Part shown: positions 33,775 to 43,810 of the stretch, piece after piece
Numbering within the stretch: position 1 is the stretch's first letter
Layout of the letters: the number at the start of each line of letters is the position of its first letter
Source: Prauserella shujinwangii
GTDB lineage: Bacteria; Actinomycetota; Actinomycetes; Mycobacteriales; Pseudonocardiaceae
NCBI RefSeq assembly: GCF_003001955.1
Contig: NZ_PVNH01000002.1
Coordinates: forward strand, 372,001-436,000
Length of the DNA stretch: 64,000 nucleotides
Direction of reading: 5' to 3'
Position numbers and translations under genes: made by a program
The notes under the pieces: generated by a model
Told to the model about the DNA's origin: nothing
Databases searched by the model: none
Seen by the model: the letters and a program-made list of their open reading frames with translations, nothing else

Positions 33775-36153
33775 TCAGACCGCTGCCTCCTCGGCGGCCG
33801 GCGAGGGGCCCTCGCCACGGACGGGAAGCTCGTCGAACGCACCCGGCGGCTCCCGCCACGGTGCCTGCGGGTTGCCTTCCGCCGCGTCGCGGACGGCCCG
33901 CCACACCCGTTGCGGGGTCAGCGGCAGGTCGAGGTGCCGCACCCCGAGGTGCCGTAGCGCGTCGAGGACGGCGTTCTGCACGGCCGGGGTCGAACCGATC
34001 GTGGCCGACTCGCCGATTCCCTTGGCGCCGAGCGGGTTGCGCGGTGTCTCCGTCTCGGTGTTCGCGGTCTCCAGCGTGGGCATCTCCGTGGCCGAGGGCA
34101 CCAGGTAGTCGGCGAGCGTGGCGGTCACCGGGTTGCCGTCCTCGTCGAAGCTCATGTGCTCCCACAACGCCTGGGAGATGCCCTGCGCCGCACCGCCGTG
34201 CTGCTGCCCGCGGACGATCATCGGGTTCAGCACGCGGCCGCAGTCGTCGACCGCGATGTGCCGGAGCGGACGGACGAACCCCGTTTCGGTGTCCACCTCG
34301 ACGACCGACACGTGCGCGCCGAACGGGAAGGTGGCACCCTCGGGCCGGAAGTCGGTGTCCGCGCCCAGCCGGCCGCCGTCCTCCGCCACCGCGCGGGCCA
34401 GTTCGGCCCAGCTCAGGCTCGCGTGTGGAACACCGCTGACGCCCAACCTGCCCTCGGCGGTCAACTCGATGTCGTCGGCGGACGCTTCGAGCCGGTCCGC
34501 GGCGAGCTCCCTCGCCCGCCGCAACAGCTCCTCACTCGCCCGCCGCACGGCGCTGCCGCCCAGCTGCAGTGAGCGGGAGCCACCGGTGCCCCCGCCGCGC
34601 GGCACCCGCCCGGTGTCGGACTGTACGAACCGGACGGACTCGAGCGGGATGCCCAGTTCGTCGGCCACGATCATGGAGAACGACGTGGCGTGCCCCTGGC
34701 CGTGCCCGGACGTCCCCACCGCGATCGTCGCCGTGCCGTCCTGGTCGATCGTCACGGACGCGTACTCGCCGCCGCCACCGCCCCCGGTGATCTCGACGTA
34801 GGTGCTGACGCCGATGCCGAGCAGCACCGGGCTTTCCTCGGCGATCCGGCGTGCCTGCTCGGCACGCAGGTCCTCGTAGCCCGCGAGCCGCAGGGCCTCG
34901 GTGAGCGGCAGGTCGTAGTCCCCGGAGTCGTAGTGGGCGCCGGTCAGCGTGGTGTAGGGGAACTCGCCGGGCCGCAGGAAGTTACGGCGCCGGATGTCCA
35001 CCGGGTCCATGTCCAGCTCGGCGGCCGCGAGGTCGATCAGCCGTTCCAGCATCGCGGCGGCCTCAGGGCGCCCGGCGCCGCGGAACGCGCCGGTCGGCGT
35101 GGTGTTGGTGAGCGCGGCGATCCCGGCGTAGGAGAGCCGGGGGATCCGGTACACGCCCTGTGCCATCACCCGGGTCGGGCCCAGCGCGAAGCCCCCGCCG
35201 AACCCGGCGTAGGCACCGCAGTCGCCGAGCACGCGGCAACGCAGGCCGGTGATCGTGCCGTCCCGCCGCAGGCCGAGCTCGGCGTACTGCACCTGCGCCC
35301 TGCCGTGGGGCATCGACTGCAGGTTCTCCGAACGGGTCTCCACCCACTTGGCCGGGCGGCCGTGCCGGAGCGCGACCCCGACGGTCACCGCGTGTTCCGC
35401 CGAGAGCCCGAACTTGCCGCCGAAGGCGCCGCCCACGTGCGGTGCGATCACCCGGACCCGGTCCCGTTCCCAGCCGAAGGCCTTCGCGGCGACGGTGCGC
35501 AGTGCGTGCGGGGCCTGCGTGGAGACGTGGATGGTCACGTCGAAGTCCTCGTCCGGCCCGCCGGGCACGACGGCGATCGCGTTGCCCTCCAACGGGACGA
35601 CGGCGACCCGCTGGTTCTCCAGCCGCGCCCGCACCACGACCTCGGCGTCGTCCAGCACGGCCGCGCCCTCGGCGTCCCGTTCGCCCGCCGCGATGTTGGA
35701 CCCGAGGTGCGGGAACTGGCGTGGCGCGTCCGGAGCGAGCGCGGCCTCGGGGTCCACGACCACCGGCAGGGGCTCGTAGTCGATGTCCACCAGCTCCAGC
35801 GCGTCCGCCGCGGCGACGGCGCTCTCGGCGGCGACGACCGCCACCGGCTCGCCGACGAACCGGACGCGGTCGGTGGCCAGCGGGAGCCGCGCACAGCTCG
35901 GGTTGACCTCCATGAACTGCTTCACCGGAGGCAGGTCGAGGTCGGCGGCGGTGTACACGGCGACGACGCCGGGGGCCGCCTCAGCGGCACGCACGTCGAT
36001 CGCGGTCAGCTCCGCGTGGGCGAACGGCGATCTGACGAACGCCAGGTGCAGCACGCCGTCCAGCGTGAGGTTGTCGACGTAGGTGCCGCGCCCCCGGAGC
36101 AACTCCGGGTCCTCGACCCTCCTGACTTCGGTCCCGAGCAGTGATCCCGCCAT
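33775..36153 (-). CDS. Molybdenum hydroxylase large subunit (CoxL/xanthine dehydrogenase family)
   Basis: 792 residues. The N-terminus GTEVRRVEDPELLRGRGTYVDN and the domain order (a/b hammerhead at about 20-130, then two molybdopterin-binding domains) match large subunits of aerobic CO dehydrogenase-like hydroxylases. VGGAFGGKFG and the catalytic glutamate in GAKGIGESATIG are present. The active-site loop reads AFRGAGR, nearer to form II (AYRGAGR) than to the selenated-Cys loop of true CO dehydrogenase (AYRCSFR), so CO is unlikely as substrate. No medium (FAD) or small (2Fe-2S) subunit genes are adjacent. It needs the Moco whose synthesis is encoded elsewhere in the window. Confidence 0.88.
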   Translation of the reverse strand: MAGSLLGTEVRRVEDPELLRGRGTYVDNLTLDGVLHLAFVRSPFAHAELTAIDVRAAEAAPGVVAVYTAADLDLPPVKQFMEVNPSCARLPLATDRVRFVGEPVAVVAAESAVAAADALELVDIDYEPLPVVVDPEAALAPDAPRQFPHLGSNIAAGERDAEGAAVLDDAEVVVRARLENQRVAVVPLEGNAIAVVPGGPDEDFDVTIHVSTQAPHALRTVAAKAFGWERDRVRVIAPHVGGAFGGKFGLSAEHAVTVGVALRHGRPAKWVETRSENLQSMPHGRAQVQYAELGLRRDGTITGLRCRVLGDCGAYAGFGGGFALGPTRVMAQGVYRIPRLSYAGIAALTNTTPTGAFRGAGRPEAAAMLERLIDLAAAELDMDPVDIRRRNFLRPGEFPYTTLTGAHYDSGDYDLPLTEALRLAGYEDLRAEQARRIAEESPVLLGIGVSTYVEITGGGGGGEYASVTIDQDGTATIAVGTSGHGQGHATSFSMIVADELGIPLESVRFVQSDTGRVPRGGGTGGSRSLQLGGSAVRRASEELLRRARELAADRLEASADDIELTAEGRLGVSGVPHASLSWAELARAVAEDGGRLGADTDFRPEGATFPFGAHVSVVEVDTETGFVRPLRHIAVDDCGRVLNPMIVRGQQHGGAAQGISQALWEHMSFDEDGNPVTATLADYLVPSATEMPTLETANTETETPRNPLGAKGIGESATIGSTPAVQNAVLDALRHLGVRHLDLPLTPQRVWRAVRDAAEGNPQAPWREPPGAFDELPVRGEGPSPAAEEAAV

Positions 36154-36243
36154 GGCCGAACCCTAACCTCGGGGTCGCGAATCCGGGTACGGCCAGGGAG
36201 CTTCCCCGATGTCCCTGTGCCGTGCACGGCCGATGATCGAAGC

Positions 36244-36456
36244 ATGACGAACAACGTGACCACCAAGAAGCTCCGGCGTAGCTCGTCGGACCGGATGCTC
36301 GCCGGCGTCTGCGGCGGCTGGGCGGCCCTGCTGGGGGTGGACGCGGCCGTGGTGCGCATCCTGTTCGTGGCCGCGACGATCTTCGGCATCGGCACCCCGG
36401 TGCTGCTCTACGCCGCCTGCTGGATCCTCATGCCCGAGGACACCGCGACCGGCTGA
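36244..36456 (+). CDS. PspC-domain membrane protein
   Basis: 70 residues from ATG 36244. The PspC domain fills it: KLRRSSSDRMLAGVCGGWAALLGVDAAVVRILFVAATIFGIGTPVLLYAACWILMP in outline, with one or two membrane spans in the second half. PspC proteins are small envelope-stress proteins. The gene is divergent from the Mo-hydroxylase large subunit and convergent with groEL, sharing a bidirectional terminator. Confidence 0.85.
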   Translation: MTNNVTTKKLRRSSSDRMLAGVCGGWAALLGVDAAVVRILFVAATIFGIGTPVLLYAACWILMPEDTATG

Positions 36457-36460
36457 CACG

Positions 36461-36500
36461 AAAAGGGCCCGGCCCGCTGCCGCGGACCGGGCCCCTTCTC
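36461..36500. terminator. Bidirectional terminator between pspC and groEL
   Basis: GGGCCCGGCCCGC (36465-36477) pairs with GCGGACCGGGCCC (36482-36494) with one mismatch and a 4-nt loop; AAAA precedes and CTTCTC follows. It serves both convergent genes. Confidence 0.8.
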
Positions 36501-36517
36501 GGCTGTGCCGGACTCGA

Positions 36518-38176
<1,659 letters not shown>

Positions 38177-38327
38177 CTATCGACGGTCCGGTCTCTCGTG
38201 ATGCCGGACCCTCGCAGCAGGACACGTCCTCGGCCAGGCTCGGTGCCCGCGACGGACGACCAGCTCGGTTGCCCCGAACATGGCCTCACCGTCCCGACCT
38301 TCAGGTGACTGGTCGTTCACCAGCCAC

Positions 38328-38354
38328 CTGGCACTCGACGGCGCCGAGTGCCAA
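38328..38354. promoter_or_regulatory. CIRCE element 1 (HrcA operator)
   Basis: CTGGCACTC, 9 nt, GAGTGCCAA matches the CIRCE consensus TTAGCACTC-N9-GAGTGCTAA with few changes. It is centred near the predicted transcription start of groEL. Confidence 0.9.
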
Positions 38355-38359
38355 TCCCG

Positions 38360-38389
38360 TGTTTAGCACTCTCCGGGGGAGAGTGCAAG
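38360..38389 (-). promoter_or_regulatory. CIRCE element 2 overlapping the groEL promoter
   Basis: TTAGCACTC (38363-38371), 9 nt, GAGTGCAAG (38381-38389) is a second CIRCE. On the minus strand TTGCAC (38388-38383), 17 nt, TAAACA (38365-38360) reads as a promoter, so HrcA bound here would occlude it. Transcription would begin near 38353, within CIRCE 1, giving a leader of about 200 nt. Confidence 0.85.
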
Positions 38390-38398
38390 AAAGGCAGG

Positions 38399-39853
38399 TC
38401 ACCCACCCGTGCCCGGAACGATCGGGATGGACGTGGGCGGGGGCCGGTCTCCCGAGCCGGTCGGCGTGCCCGCCCCGTCGTCGGGCCCGACGGGGATGTC
38501 CGGCGCCCTGGAACTCGTCTGCGGCGCGGGCGGCCGGCTTTCGTCACCGGAGCCGGACAGCGCGACGACGACCGCGACGCCCACGCCGACCAGCACGACC
38601 GCGAGCACGACCCACAGCACCCAGCCCTTGCCGCCACCCCGGGGCGGCGGCTGCGCCGGGTTCGGGAAACCACCCCCGGGGGGCGGTGCCTGGTGCGGCC
38701 GCGGGCCGAACCCGGGCGCTCCGTGCGGCGGGGTGCCCGGCGGGGGACCCGCGAAACCGGGCGGCGGCGGTCCGTACCCGGACGGATGACCGGGAGCGGG
38801 GCCGTAGCCGGACGGGTAGCGGCCGGGATGGTGGCCCGGCGGGGGCTGCGCCTGCGGTTGCCGGTGCGCCTGCGGTGCCGGTTGCTGCCCCGCCTGCCCA
38901 CCGAACGGCCGCTGTCCCGCGGGACTCCCCTCTTCCCCGTTGCCGACGGCGACCGGGCGCCTGCCCCCCGTCGCCGGCGTCCCGGACAGCGCCGCCGGAG
39001 CGACCGGCTCCGGAAGCAGTGCCTTGCGCGCCGCCGCGATCAGCTCGACACAGCCGCCGTAGCGGTCCTGGGGGCTTTTCGCCATGCCCTTGCGGACCAC
39101 GTCGTCGAGCCCGCGGGGCAGCGTGCCCACCGCGCGCGACACCGGCTCCGGCTCCCCGCTCAGGTGGCCCTTGATCACCGCGGAGACCTCGCCGTGGAAC
39201 GGCGGGTGGCCGGTCAGGCAGGCGTACAGCATGCACGCGAGCGCGTACTGGTCGGTCCGCCCGTCCAGCGGCTCGCCGCGCAGGTGCTCAGGAGCCGCGT
39301 AGGTGGGCGAGCCGAGGAAGTCGCCGCCCCGCGTCCGGTGCCCGGTCGCACCACGGCGGGTCAGGCCGAAGTCGGCCACGTAGACGTGCTCCCGCGCCGA
39401 CTCCCGGCTCGTCACCAGGACGTTGGCCGGCTTCACGTCGAGGTGCACCAGCCCGCGCGCGTGCAGCGTGTCGAGCGCGTCCGCGACCTGGTCGAGCAGG
39501 CCGATCGCGCGCTCGGGCCGCATCGGCTCGCCGCCGATCAGGCTGGCCAGGTCGGACCCGTCGACCAGTCGCATGGCGATGTAGAGCAGGCCGTCGAGCT
39601 CACCGAAGTCGTACAGCGGGACGATGTTCGCGTGGTCGATGGCCGAGGTGTTGCGGGCCTCGTCGACGAACCGCTCCCGGAATTCGGCGTCGGCACCGAG
39701 GTGTTCCCCGATGACCTTGAGGGCCACCTTCCGCCCGAGCCGGACATCGGTGGCCCTGTACATCACGCTCATGCCACCGCGGCCCAGCACGCCCTCGATG
39801 CGGTAGTGACCCAGCCGCTTCCCGGTGAGGTCCCCCGACACATCGCCTGTCAC
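38399..39853 (-). CDS. Membrane serine/threonine protein kinase (non-RD)
   Basis: 484 residues from a GTG. Hanks-type kinase domain at about residues 16-275: P-loop LGRGGMSVMYRA, lysine in VALKVIG, DFG in VADFGLTRR, APE in YAAPEHLRG. The catalytic loop is HLDVKPAN: the usual Arg before Asp is Leu, so it is not an RD kinase. A long Pro/Gly/Gln-rich linker, a membrane span near residues 405-427 and a short extracellular Pro/Thr/Ser tail follow; there are no PASTA repeats. It lies upstream of the CIRCE region of groEL, transcribed in the same direction. Target unknown. Confidence 0.9.
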   Translation of the reverse strand: MTGDVSGDLTGKRLGHYRIEGVLGRGGMSVMYRATDVRLGRKVALKVIGEHLGADAEFRERFVDEARNTSAIDHANIVPLYDFGELDGLLYIAMRLVDGSDLASLIGGEPMRPERAIGLLDQVADALDTLHARGLVHLDVKPANVLVTSRESAREHVYVADFGLTRRGATGHRTRGGDFLGSPTYAAPEHLRGEPLDGRTDQYALACMLYACLTGHPPFHGEVSAVIKGHLSGEPEPVSRAVGTLPRGLDDVVRKGMAKSPQDRYGGCVELIAAARKALLPEPVAPAALSGTPATGGRRPVAVGNGEEGSPAGQRPFGGQAGQQPAPQAHRQPQAQPPPGHHPGRYPSGYGPAPGHPSGYGPPPPGFAGPPPGTPPHGAPGFGPRPHQAPPPGGGFPNPAQPPPRGGGKGWVLWVVLAVVLVGVGVAVVVALSGSGDESRPPAPQTSSRAPDIPVGPDDGAGTPTGSGDRPPPTSIPIVPGTGG

Positions 39854-39912
39854 GGAGCGCAGCCTAACGCCCGGGTGTTCCCGGCGACGCGAAGTGTCGC
39901 CACCGGGTGCCG

Positions 39913-39948
39913 CGGCCCGTCACCGGCGGGGACCCCGGTGACGGGCCG
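39913..39948 (-). terminator. Terminator of the cold-shock gene
   Basis: CGGCCCGTCACCGG (39913-39926) pairs perfectly with CCGGTGACGGGCCG (39935-39948) around an 8-nt loop, 10 nt after the stop of the cold-shock gene on the minus strand. Confidence 0.8.
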
Positions 39949-39958
39949 ATCACGGCTG

Positions 39959-40165
39959 TTACGAGACCTTGCGGACGTCCGCGGCCTGGCTGCGGCCGTC
40001 CCGGCCGGCCTGCACCTCGAACTCGACGCGGTCGCCCTCATCGAGGGTCTTGAAACCGTCCGCCTGGATGGCGGAGTAGTGTACGAAGACATCAGGTCCG
40101 TCCGGGGACTCGATGAACCCGTAGCCCTTCTCCGCGTTGAACCACTTGACCGTGCCGACAGCCAC
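39959..40165 (-). CDS. Cold-shock protein (CspA/CspB family)
   Basis: 68 residues from a GTG with GGAGGA upstream. Single cold-shock OB-fold domain with both RNA-binding motifs: [12 protein letters not shown] (RNP1) and DVFVHYSAI (RNP2). It would bind single-stranded RNA/DNA as an RNA chaperone. A terminator follows directly, and the preceding 126 bp up to the AIM24 gene include an inverted repeat CGTGGC/GCCACG near 40190-40214, either the AIM24 terminator or part of the csp leader. Confidence 0.95.
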   Translation of the reverse strand: MAVGTVKWFNAEKGYGFIESPDGPDVFVHYSAIQADGFKTLDEGDRVEFEVQAGRDGRSQAADVRKVS

Positions 40166-40291
40166 GGCGTCCTCCTTGTACCAAAACGAAACGTGGCAGT
40201 TGAGCAGCCGCCACGCCGGAAGCTTCGATCACGCTACCGGAATAACGCCGCCGAGCAATGGTCAATTCGCGGCGAATTTCCGATCCCGGCG

Positions 40292-40891
40292 TCACCGCCG
40301 GGCACGGGTTTGCAGGAGGACGGTGCCCGGCCCGGCGAAGTCCAGCGCGAGTCCCTCACCCGTCCGGACCGACTGCGGACCGGCCGGATCGACGGCCCGC
40401 AACCGGCACTGCACCGGGTCCGGGTAGCCGAGCACGTAGGCCGGGCTGACCGTGATGACCTCACCCGCCTCGAGCGCGAACGCGTCCACCGGGCCACGCG
40501 CGGCGAGCACGAGCGGTCCGGTTCCGCTGTAGTGCTCCAGGAAGCCGGCGTCGCTGCCGAACAGCGCCTGGTGCGCGGGCCACGGGTGGTCCCTGCGCAC
40601 CGTGGCGGGGCGGGCCAGCACCGCGGCCCTGGCGACCGACCAGCCGACCCTGCCGTCAAGCTCGACCGGATGCACGTCACCCGCGTCGTCCGGAGCGAGG
40701 TCGATCCAGCCACCGGTCTGGGGGGCCGTGAACACGGACCCGGTCCGGCCACCGCGCCTGCCCGCCCTGGTCTCGACGACGCCGAAGCTGGACGCGACCA
40801 TGGCCCGCGCGTCGGCCTCCACGGCCTCACCGGCGGAGAGCAGCAACCTGGCCACGCCGAAGGCCGGGGTGTGCCGAGTACTCACCCGCAT
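40292..40891 (-). CDS. AIM24-family protein, second of a tandem pair
   Basis: 199 residues. The AIM24/TIGR00266 beta-helix-like fold is recognisable: VSTRHTPAFGVARLLLSAGEAVEADARAMVASS at the start, FTAPQTGGWIDLAP in the middle, and GEGLALDFAGPGTVLLQTR at the end. Bacterial AIM24 proteins are cytosolic and of unknown function. It begins 7 nt after the upstream AIM24 gene, from which it has diverged and which it matches throughout; it is shorter at the C-terminus. Clearly an operon formed by duplication. Confidence 0.82.
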   Translation of the reverse strand: MRVSTRHTPAFGVARLLLSAGEAVEADARAMVASSFGVVETRAGRRGGRTGSVFTAPQTGGWIDLAPDDAGDVHPVELDGRVGWSVARAAVLARPATVRRDHPWPAHQALFGSDAGFLEHYSGTGPLVLAARGPVDAFALEAGEVITVSPAYVLGYPDPVQCRLRAVDPAGPQSVRTGEGLALDFAGPGTVLLQTRARR

Positions 40892-40898
40892 CCGGCGC

Positions 40899-41576
40899 CT
40901 ACCGCTGCGGCACCTGCGCGACCACCCATGCGGCGAGCGCCGAGGGGTTGCGCGTCTGCGTCAGGATCTGCCCGGGACCCGCGAAGTCGAACACCAGGCC
41001 CTCGCCGCTCTTGAGCGACTGGATCACGCCTGCCGCGATCTTGCGGGTCTGCGACTGCACGGTGTCGGCGTAGGCGACCACGTGCCCGGAGTCGATCGTC
41101 ACCAGCTCGCCGGGCTGCAGCGTGACCACGTCGAGCGCGCCGTAGCACCCCACGATCACCTGGCCCTGCCCGGTGACGTGCGTGAGGAACCCGCCTTCAC
41201 CGCCGAAGAGCTTGCCGAAGCCGCCCCACCTCGTCTCGGTCTGCACCCCGTACGACGAGGCCAGCCACGAGCCGCGGGTGACGCACCAGCCGGTGCGGCC
41301 GTCGAGGTTGAGCACCTGGATGTCCCCCGGCAGGCTGGCCGCGACGTCCACCCAGCCGCCGTTCTGCGGCGCGGTGTAGGTGCTGACGAAGAACGACTCC
41401 CCGGCCAGGAACGCCCGTCCCAGCCCTTTCATGACGCCACCCTGCGACTGCGACTGCACGTGCATGCCGTAGCTCATGGCGGCCATCGCGCCCGACTCGA
41501 CCTGGGCGGGCTCCCCCGGTGCCAGCACGAGTCTGGCCACCGCGAACGACGGCTGGTGGCGAATCTGTACCTGCAT
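40899..41576 (-). CDS. AIM24-family protein, first of a tandem pair
   Basis: 225 residues from an ATG preceded by a purine-rich GGGGAGGGTCC-type site. AIM24 features: VQIRHQPSFAVARLVLAPGEPAQVESGAMAAMSYGM, GRAFLAGESFFVSTYTAPQNGGWVDVA, VIVGCYGALDVVTLQPGELVTIDSGHVVAYAD, and SGEGLVFDFAGPGQILTQTRNPSAL. The glycine-rich loop with MKGLGRAFLAGE is conserved in the family. No transmembrane span. It is divergent from moeA. The role is unknown. Confidence 0.86.
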   Translation of the reverse strand: MQVQIRHQPSFAVARLVLAPGEPAQVESGAMAAMSYGMHVQSQSQGGVMKGLGRAFLAGESFFVSTYTAPQNGGWVDVAASLPGDIQVLNLDGRTGWCVTRGSWLASSYGVQTETRWGGFGKLFGGEGGFLTHVTGQGQVIVGCYGALDVVTLQPGELVTIDSGHVVAYADTVQSQTRKIAAGVIQSLKSGEGLVFDFAGPGQILTQTRNPSALAAWVVAQVPQR

Positions 41577-41649
41577 GGACCCTCCCCTGTCACTCGCGCT
41601 CGGCGGGGAGAGTCTTGCATGAGCGCCGCCGCACGGGAGGATGGTCCGC

Positions 41650-42882
41650 GTGATCGCGATCAACGGGACCGAACGCGCCAGGACCGTCGACGAGCACCGG
41701 GCCGAGGTGATCGAGTTGCTCGGCACCCGGCCCACCATCGAGCTGCCGCTCGCGGACTGCACCGGGCTCGTGCTCGCCGAGGACGTACGGGCGGGTGTCT
41801 CGCTGCCGCCGTTCGACAACTCCGCGATGGACGGGTACGCCGTGCGCTCGGTCGACGTCGTCGAGGCCGGTCCGGAGCGGCCCGTGGAGCTGCCCGTGAC
41901 CGAGGACATCCCCGCGGGCCGCACCGACCTGCCCGCCCTGCTCCCTGGCACCGCGCACCGCATCATGACCGGCGCGCCGCTGCCGACCGGCGCGGACACC
42001 GTGGTCATGGTCGAGCGCACCGACGGCGGCACCGAGACGGTCCGGGTGCACGAGGCCGCCCCGCCCGGCGCGCACATCCGGCGCACCGGCGAGGACGTGG
42101 CGGCGGGCTCGGTCGCGCTCGCCGCGGGCACGGTGCTCGGCCCCGCGCAGCTGGGCCTCGCCTCCGCGGTGGGGCTCGACCGGCTCACCGTGCACGAGCC
42201 GCCTCGTGTGCTCGTGGTCTCGACCGGCACCGAGCTCGTGCTGCCGCCTGCCGAGCTGCGGCACGGCCAGATCTACGAGTCCAACAGCGTCATGCTCGTC
42301 GCCGCGCTGCGGGCGATGGGCTGCCGCGTGGAGTCGCTCCGCAGCGTGGCCGACGACGTCGACGCGTTCCGCGCCGCGATCGAGCCGAAGCTGGCCGATT
42401 CGGATCTCGTGGTCACCTCAGGCGGGGTGAGCGCGGGCGCGTACGAGGTGGTCAAGGACGCGCTGACCGGCGCGGGCGTGCGGTTCGCCAAGGTCGCGAT
42501 GCAGCCCGGCGGACCGCAGGGGTGCGGCAGGTGGAACGGCGTGCCCGTGGTGACGCTGCCGGGCAACCCGGTGAGCGTGCTCGTGTCGTTCGAGGCCTTC
42601 CTGCGCCCGGCGCTGCTCTCGGCGCTCGGGCACTCCGACGTCGAGCGCAGGCGGGTGCGGGCCCGGCTCACCGAGACCCTGACCTCACCCAGGGGGAAGC
42701 GGCAGTTCCGCCGCGGCTACTACACGCAGCGCGAAGGCCAGGTGACCGGCGTGGTGGGCCCGCGCGGCGGCCCTGGCTCCCACCTGCTGGCCGCGTTCAC
42801 GCAGGCCAACTGCCTCATCGTGCTTCCGGAGGACGTCGCCGAGGCCGAAGAGGGCTCCGAGGTCGACGTCCTGCTGCTCTAG
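41650..42882 (+). CDS. moeA: Molybdopterin molybdenumtransferase MoeA
   Basis: 410 residues. The GTG at 41650 has GGGAGG 9 nt upstream; the ATG at 41641 directly abuts that site and is less likely. MoeA motifs: PPFDNSAMDGYAVR, HRIMTGAPLPTGADTVVMVE, GTELV with IYESNSVMLVAAL, the molybdopterin-binding TSGGVSAGAYEVVKDAL, VAMQPGGPQGCG and LPGNPVSVLVSFEAF, ending in domain IV. It inserts molybdate into adenylated molybdopterin made by the Mog-like domain. In mycobacteria moeA2 has the same neighbours (psd, pssA, AAA ATPase). Confidence 0.94.
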   Translation: MIAINGTERARTVDEHRAEVIELLGTRPTIELPLADCTGLVLAEDVRAGVSLPPFDNSAMDGYAVRSVDVVEAGPERPVELPVTEDIPAGRTDLPALLPGTAHRIMTGAPLPTGADTVVMVERTDGGTETVRVHEAAPPGAHIRRTGEDVAAGSVALAAGTVLGPAQLGLASAVGLDRLTVHEPPRVLVVSTGTELVLPPAELRHGQIYESNSVMLVAALRAMGCRVESLRSVADDVDAFRAAIEPKLADSDLVVTSGGVSAGAYEVVKDALTGAGVRFAKVAMQPGGPQGCGRWNGVPVVTLPGNPVSVLVSFEAFLRPALLSALGHSDVERRRVRARLTETLTSPRGKRQFRRGYYTQREGQVTGVVGPRGGPGSHLLAAFTQANCLIVLPEDVAEAEEGSEVDVLLL

Positions 42883-42971
42883 CGCCACACGAAAGGGGCG
42901 ACGCTTGGTAACTTTTTCCCCACTGGGGGTTATCAGGGCTGGCCTCGGCCTTTAAGATCGCTGGTCCGTGG

Positions 42972-43010
42972 CCGGGTGGCGTACGGCGTCGGGGGGCGCA
43001 CGCCACCCGG
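42972..43010 (+). terminator. Hairpin between moeA and psd
   Basis: CCGGGTGGCGT (42972-42982) and ACGCCACCCGG (43000-43010) form a perfect 11-bp stem with a 17-nt loop. It may end the moeA transcript, with psd expressed from a promoter in 43011-43084. The remaining 200-nt gap shows an AT-rich patch near 42908-42920 but no other recognisable signal. Confidence 0.5.
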
Positions 43011-43084
43011 TCCGTCCAACTCCGGCGGCTGGCGTAGCGTGGGGCCATCCGTCCCACGCAGAAACCACGGGAATCCTCACCAGA

Positions 43085-43807
43085 ATGAGCGCCGCCGCCC
43101 CCGCGCCGGAATCCGGCAACTCCCTCGGCCACGCCCTGCAGCTCGCCCGCGAGACCCTCCCGCCCATGCACCCGGCGGGGAGGCCGTTCGTGCTCGGCGG
43201 CCTCGCCGCGGCCCTCGTCCTCCGCAAGGTGTCGAAGCCGCTCGGCCTGCTGGCCGGGCTCGGCACCGCGGCGACCGCCGCCTTCTTCCGCGAGCCGAAG
43301 CGCGTGCCGCCGGCCGAACCCGGTCTCGCGGTCGCCGCGGCCGACGGCATCGTGTCGCTGATCGAGGAGGCGTCGCCGCCACCCGAGCTGGGGCTGCCGG
43401 ACGAACCGCGCACGCGCGTGAGCGTGTTCCTCTCGGTGTTCGACGTGCACGTGCAGCGGGTGCCGGTGAGCGGTACCGCCGAGCGGGTGGCCTACCGGCC
43501 GGGCAAGTTCCTCTCCGCCGACTTCGACAAGGCCAGCGACGTCAACGAGCGCAACTCCGTGCTGCTGCGCACCGACGAGGGCCACCAGCTCGCCGTCGTG
43601 CAGATCGCGGGCCTGGTGGCACGCCGCATCCTGTGCCAGATCCGGCAGGGAGAGCGGGTCGAGGTCGGCACCACGTATGGTCTGATCCGGTTCGGCTCCC
43701 GCGTCGACGTGTACCTTCCCCCAGGCAGCCGTGTTCTGGTACGGAAGGGACAGCGCACGATCGGCGGGGAGACGGTCCTCGCCGAGATCGGTTCCCGGAA
43801 AGGCTGA
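43085..43807 (+). CDS. psd: Phosphatidylserine decarboxylase proenzyme
   Basis: 240 residues, short archaeal/actinobacterial PSD-A type. One hydrophobic segment near residues 40-65 anchors it to the membrane. FLSVFDVHVQRVPVSG contains the conserved DVH, RNSVLLRTDEG and the self-cleavage site GLIRFGSR (Gly-Ser bond) follow; cleavage yields a beta chain and an alpha chain with N-terminal pyruvoyl group. It converts phosphatidylserine to phosphatidylethanolamine. pssA, which makes the substrate, follows after 3 nt, so the two steps are cotranscribed. Confidence 0.93.
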   Translation: MSAAAPAPESGNSLGHALQLARETLPPMHPAGRPFVLGGLAAALVLRKVSKPLGLLAGLGTAATAAFFREPKRVPPAEPGLAVAAADGIVSLIEEASPPPELGLPDEPRTRVSVFLSVFDVHVQRVPVSGTAERVAYRPGKFLSADFDKASDVNERNSVLLRTDEGHQLAVVQIAGLVARRILCQIRQGERVEVGTTYGLIRFGSRVDVYLPPGSRVLVRKGQRTIGGETVLAEIGSRKG

Positions 43808-43810
43808 GCC

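Noticed and set aside
33775-36153. True aerobic CO dehydrogenase (CoxL form I)
   Set aside because: The active-site loop is AFRGAGR, not the AYRCSFR motif with catalytic cysteine, and coxS/coxM are absent.
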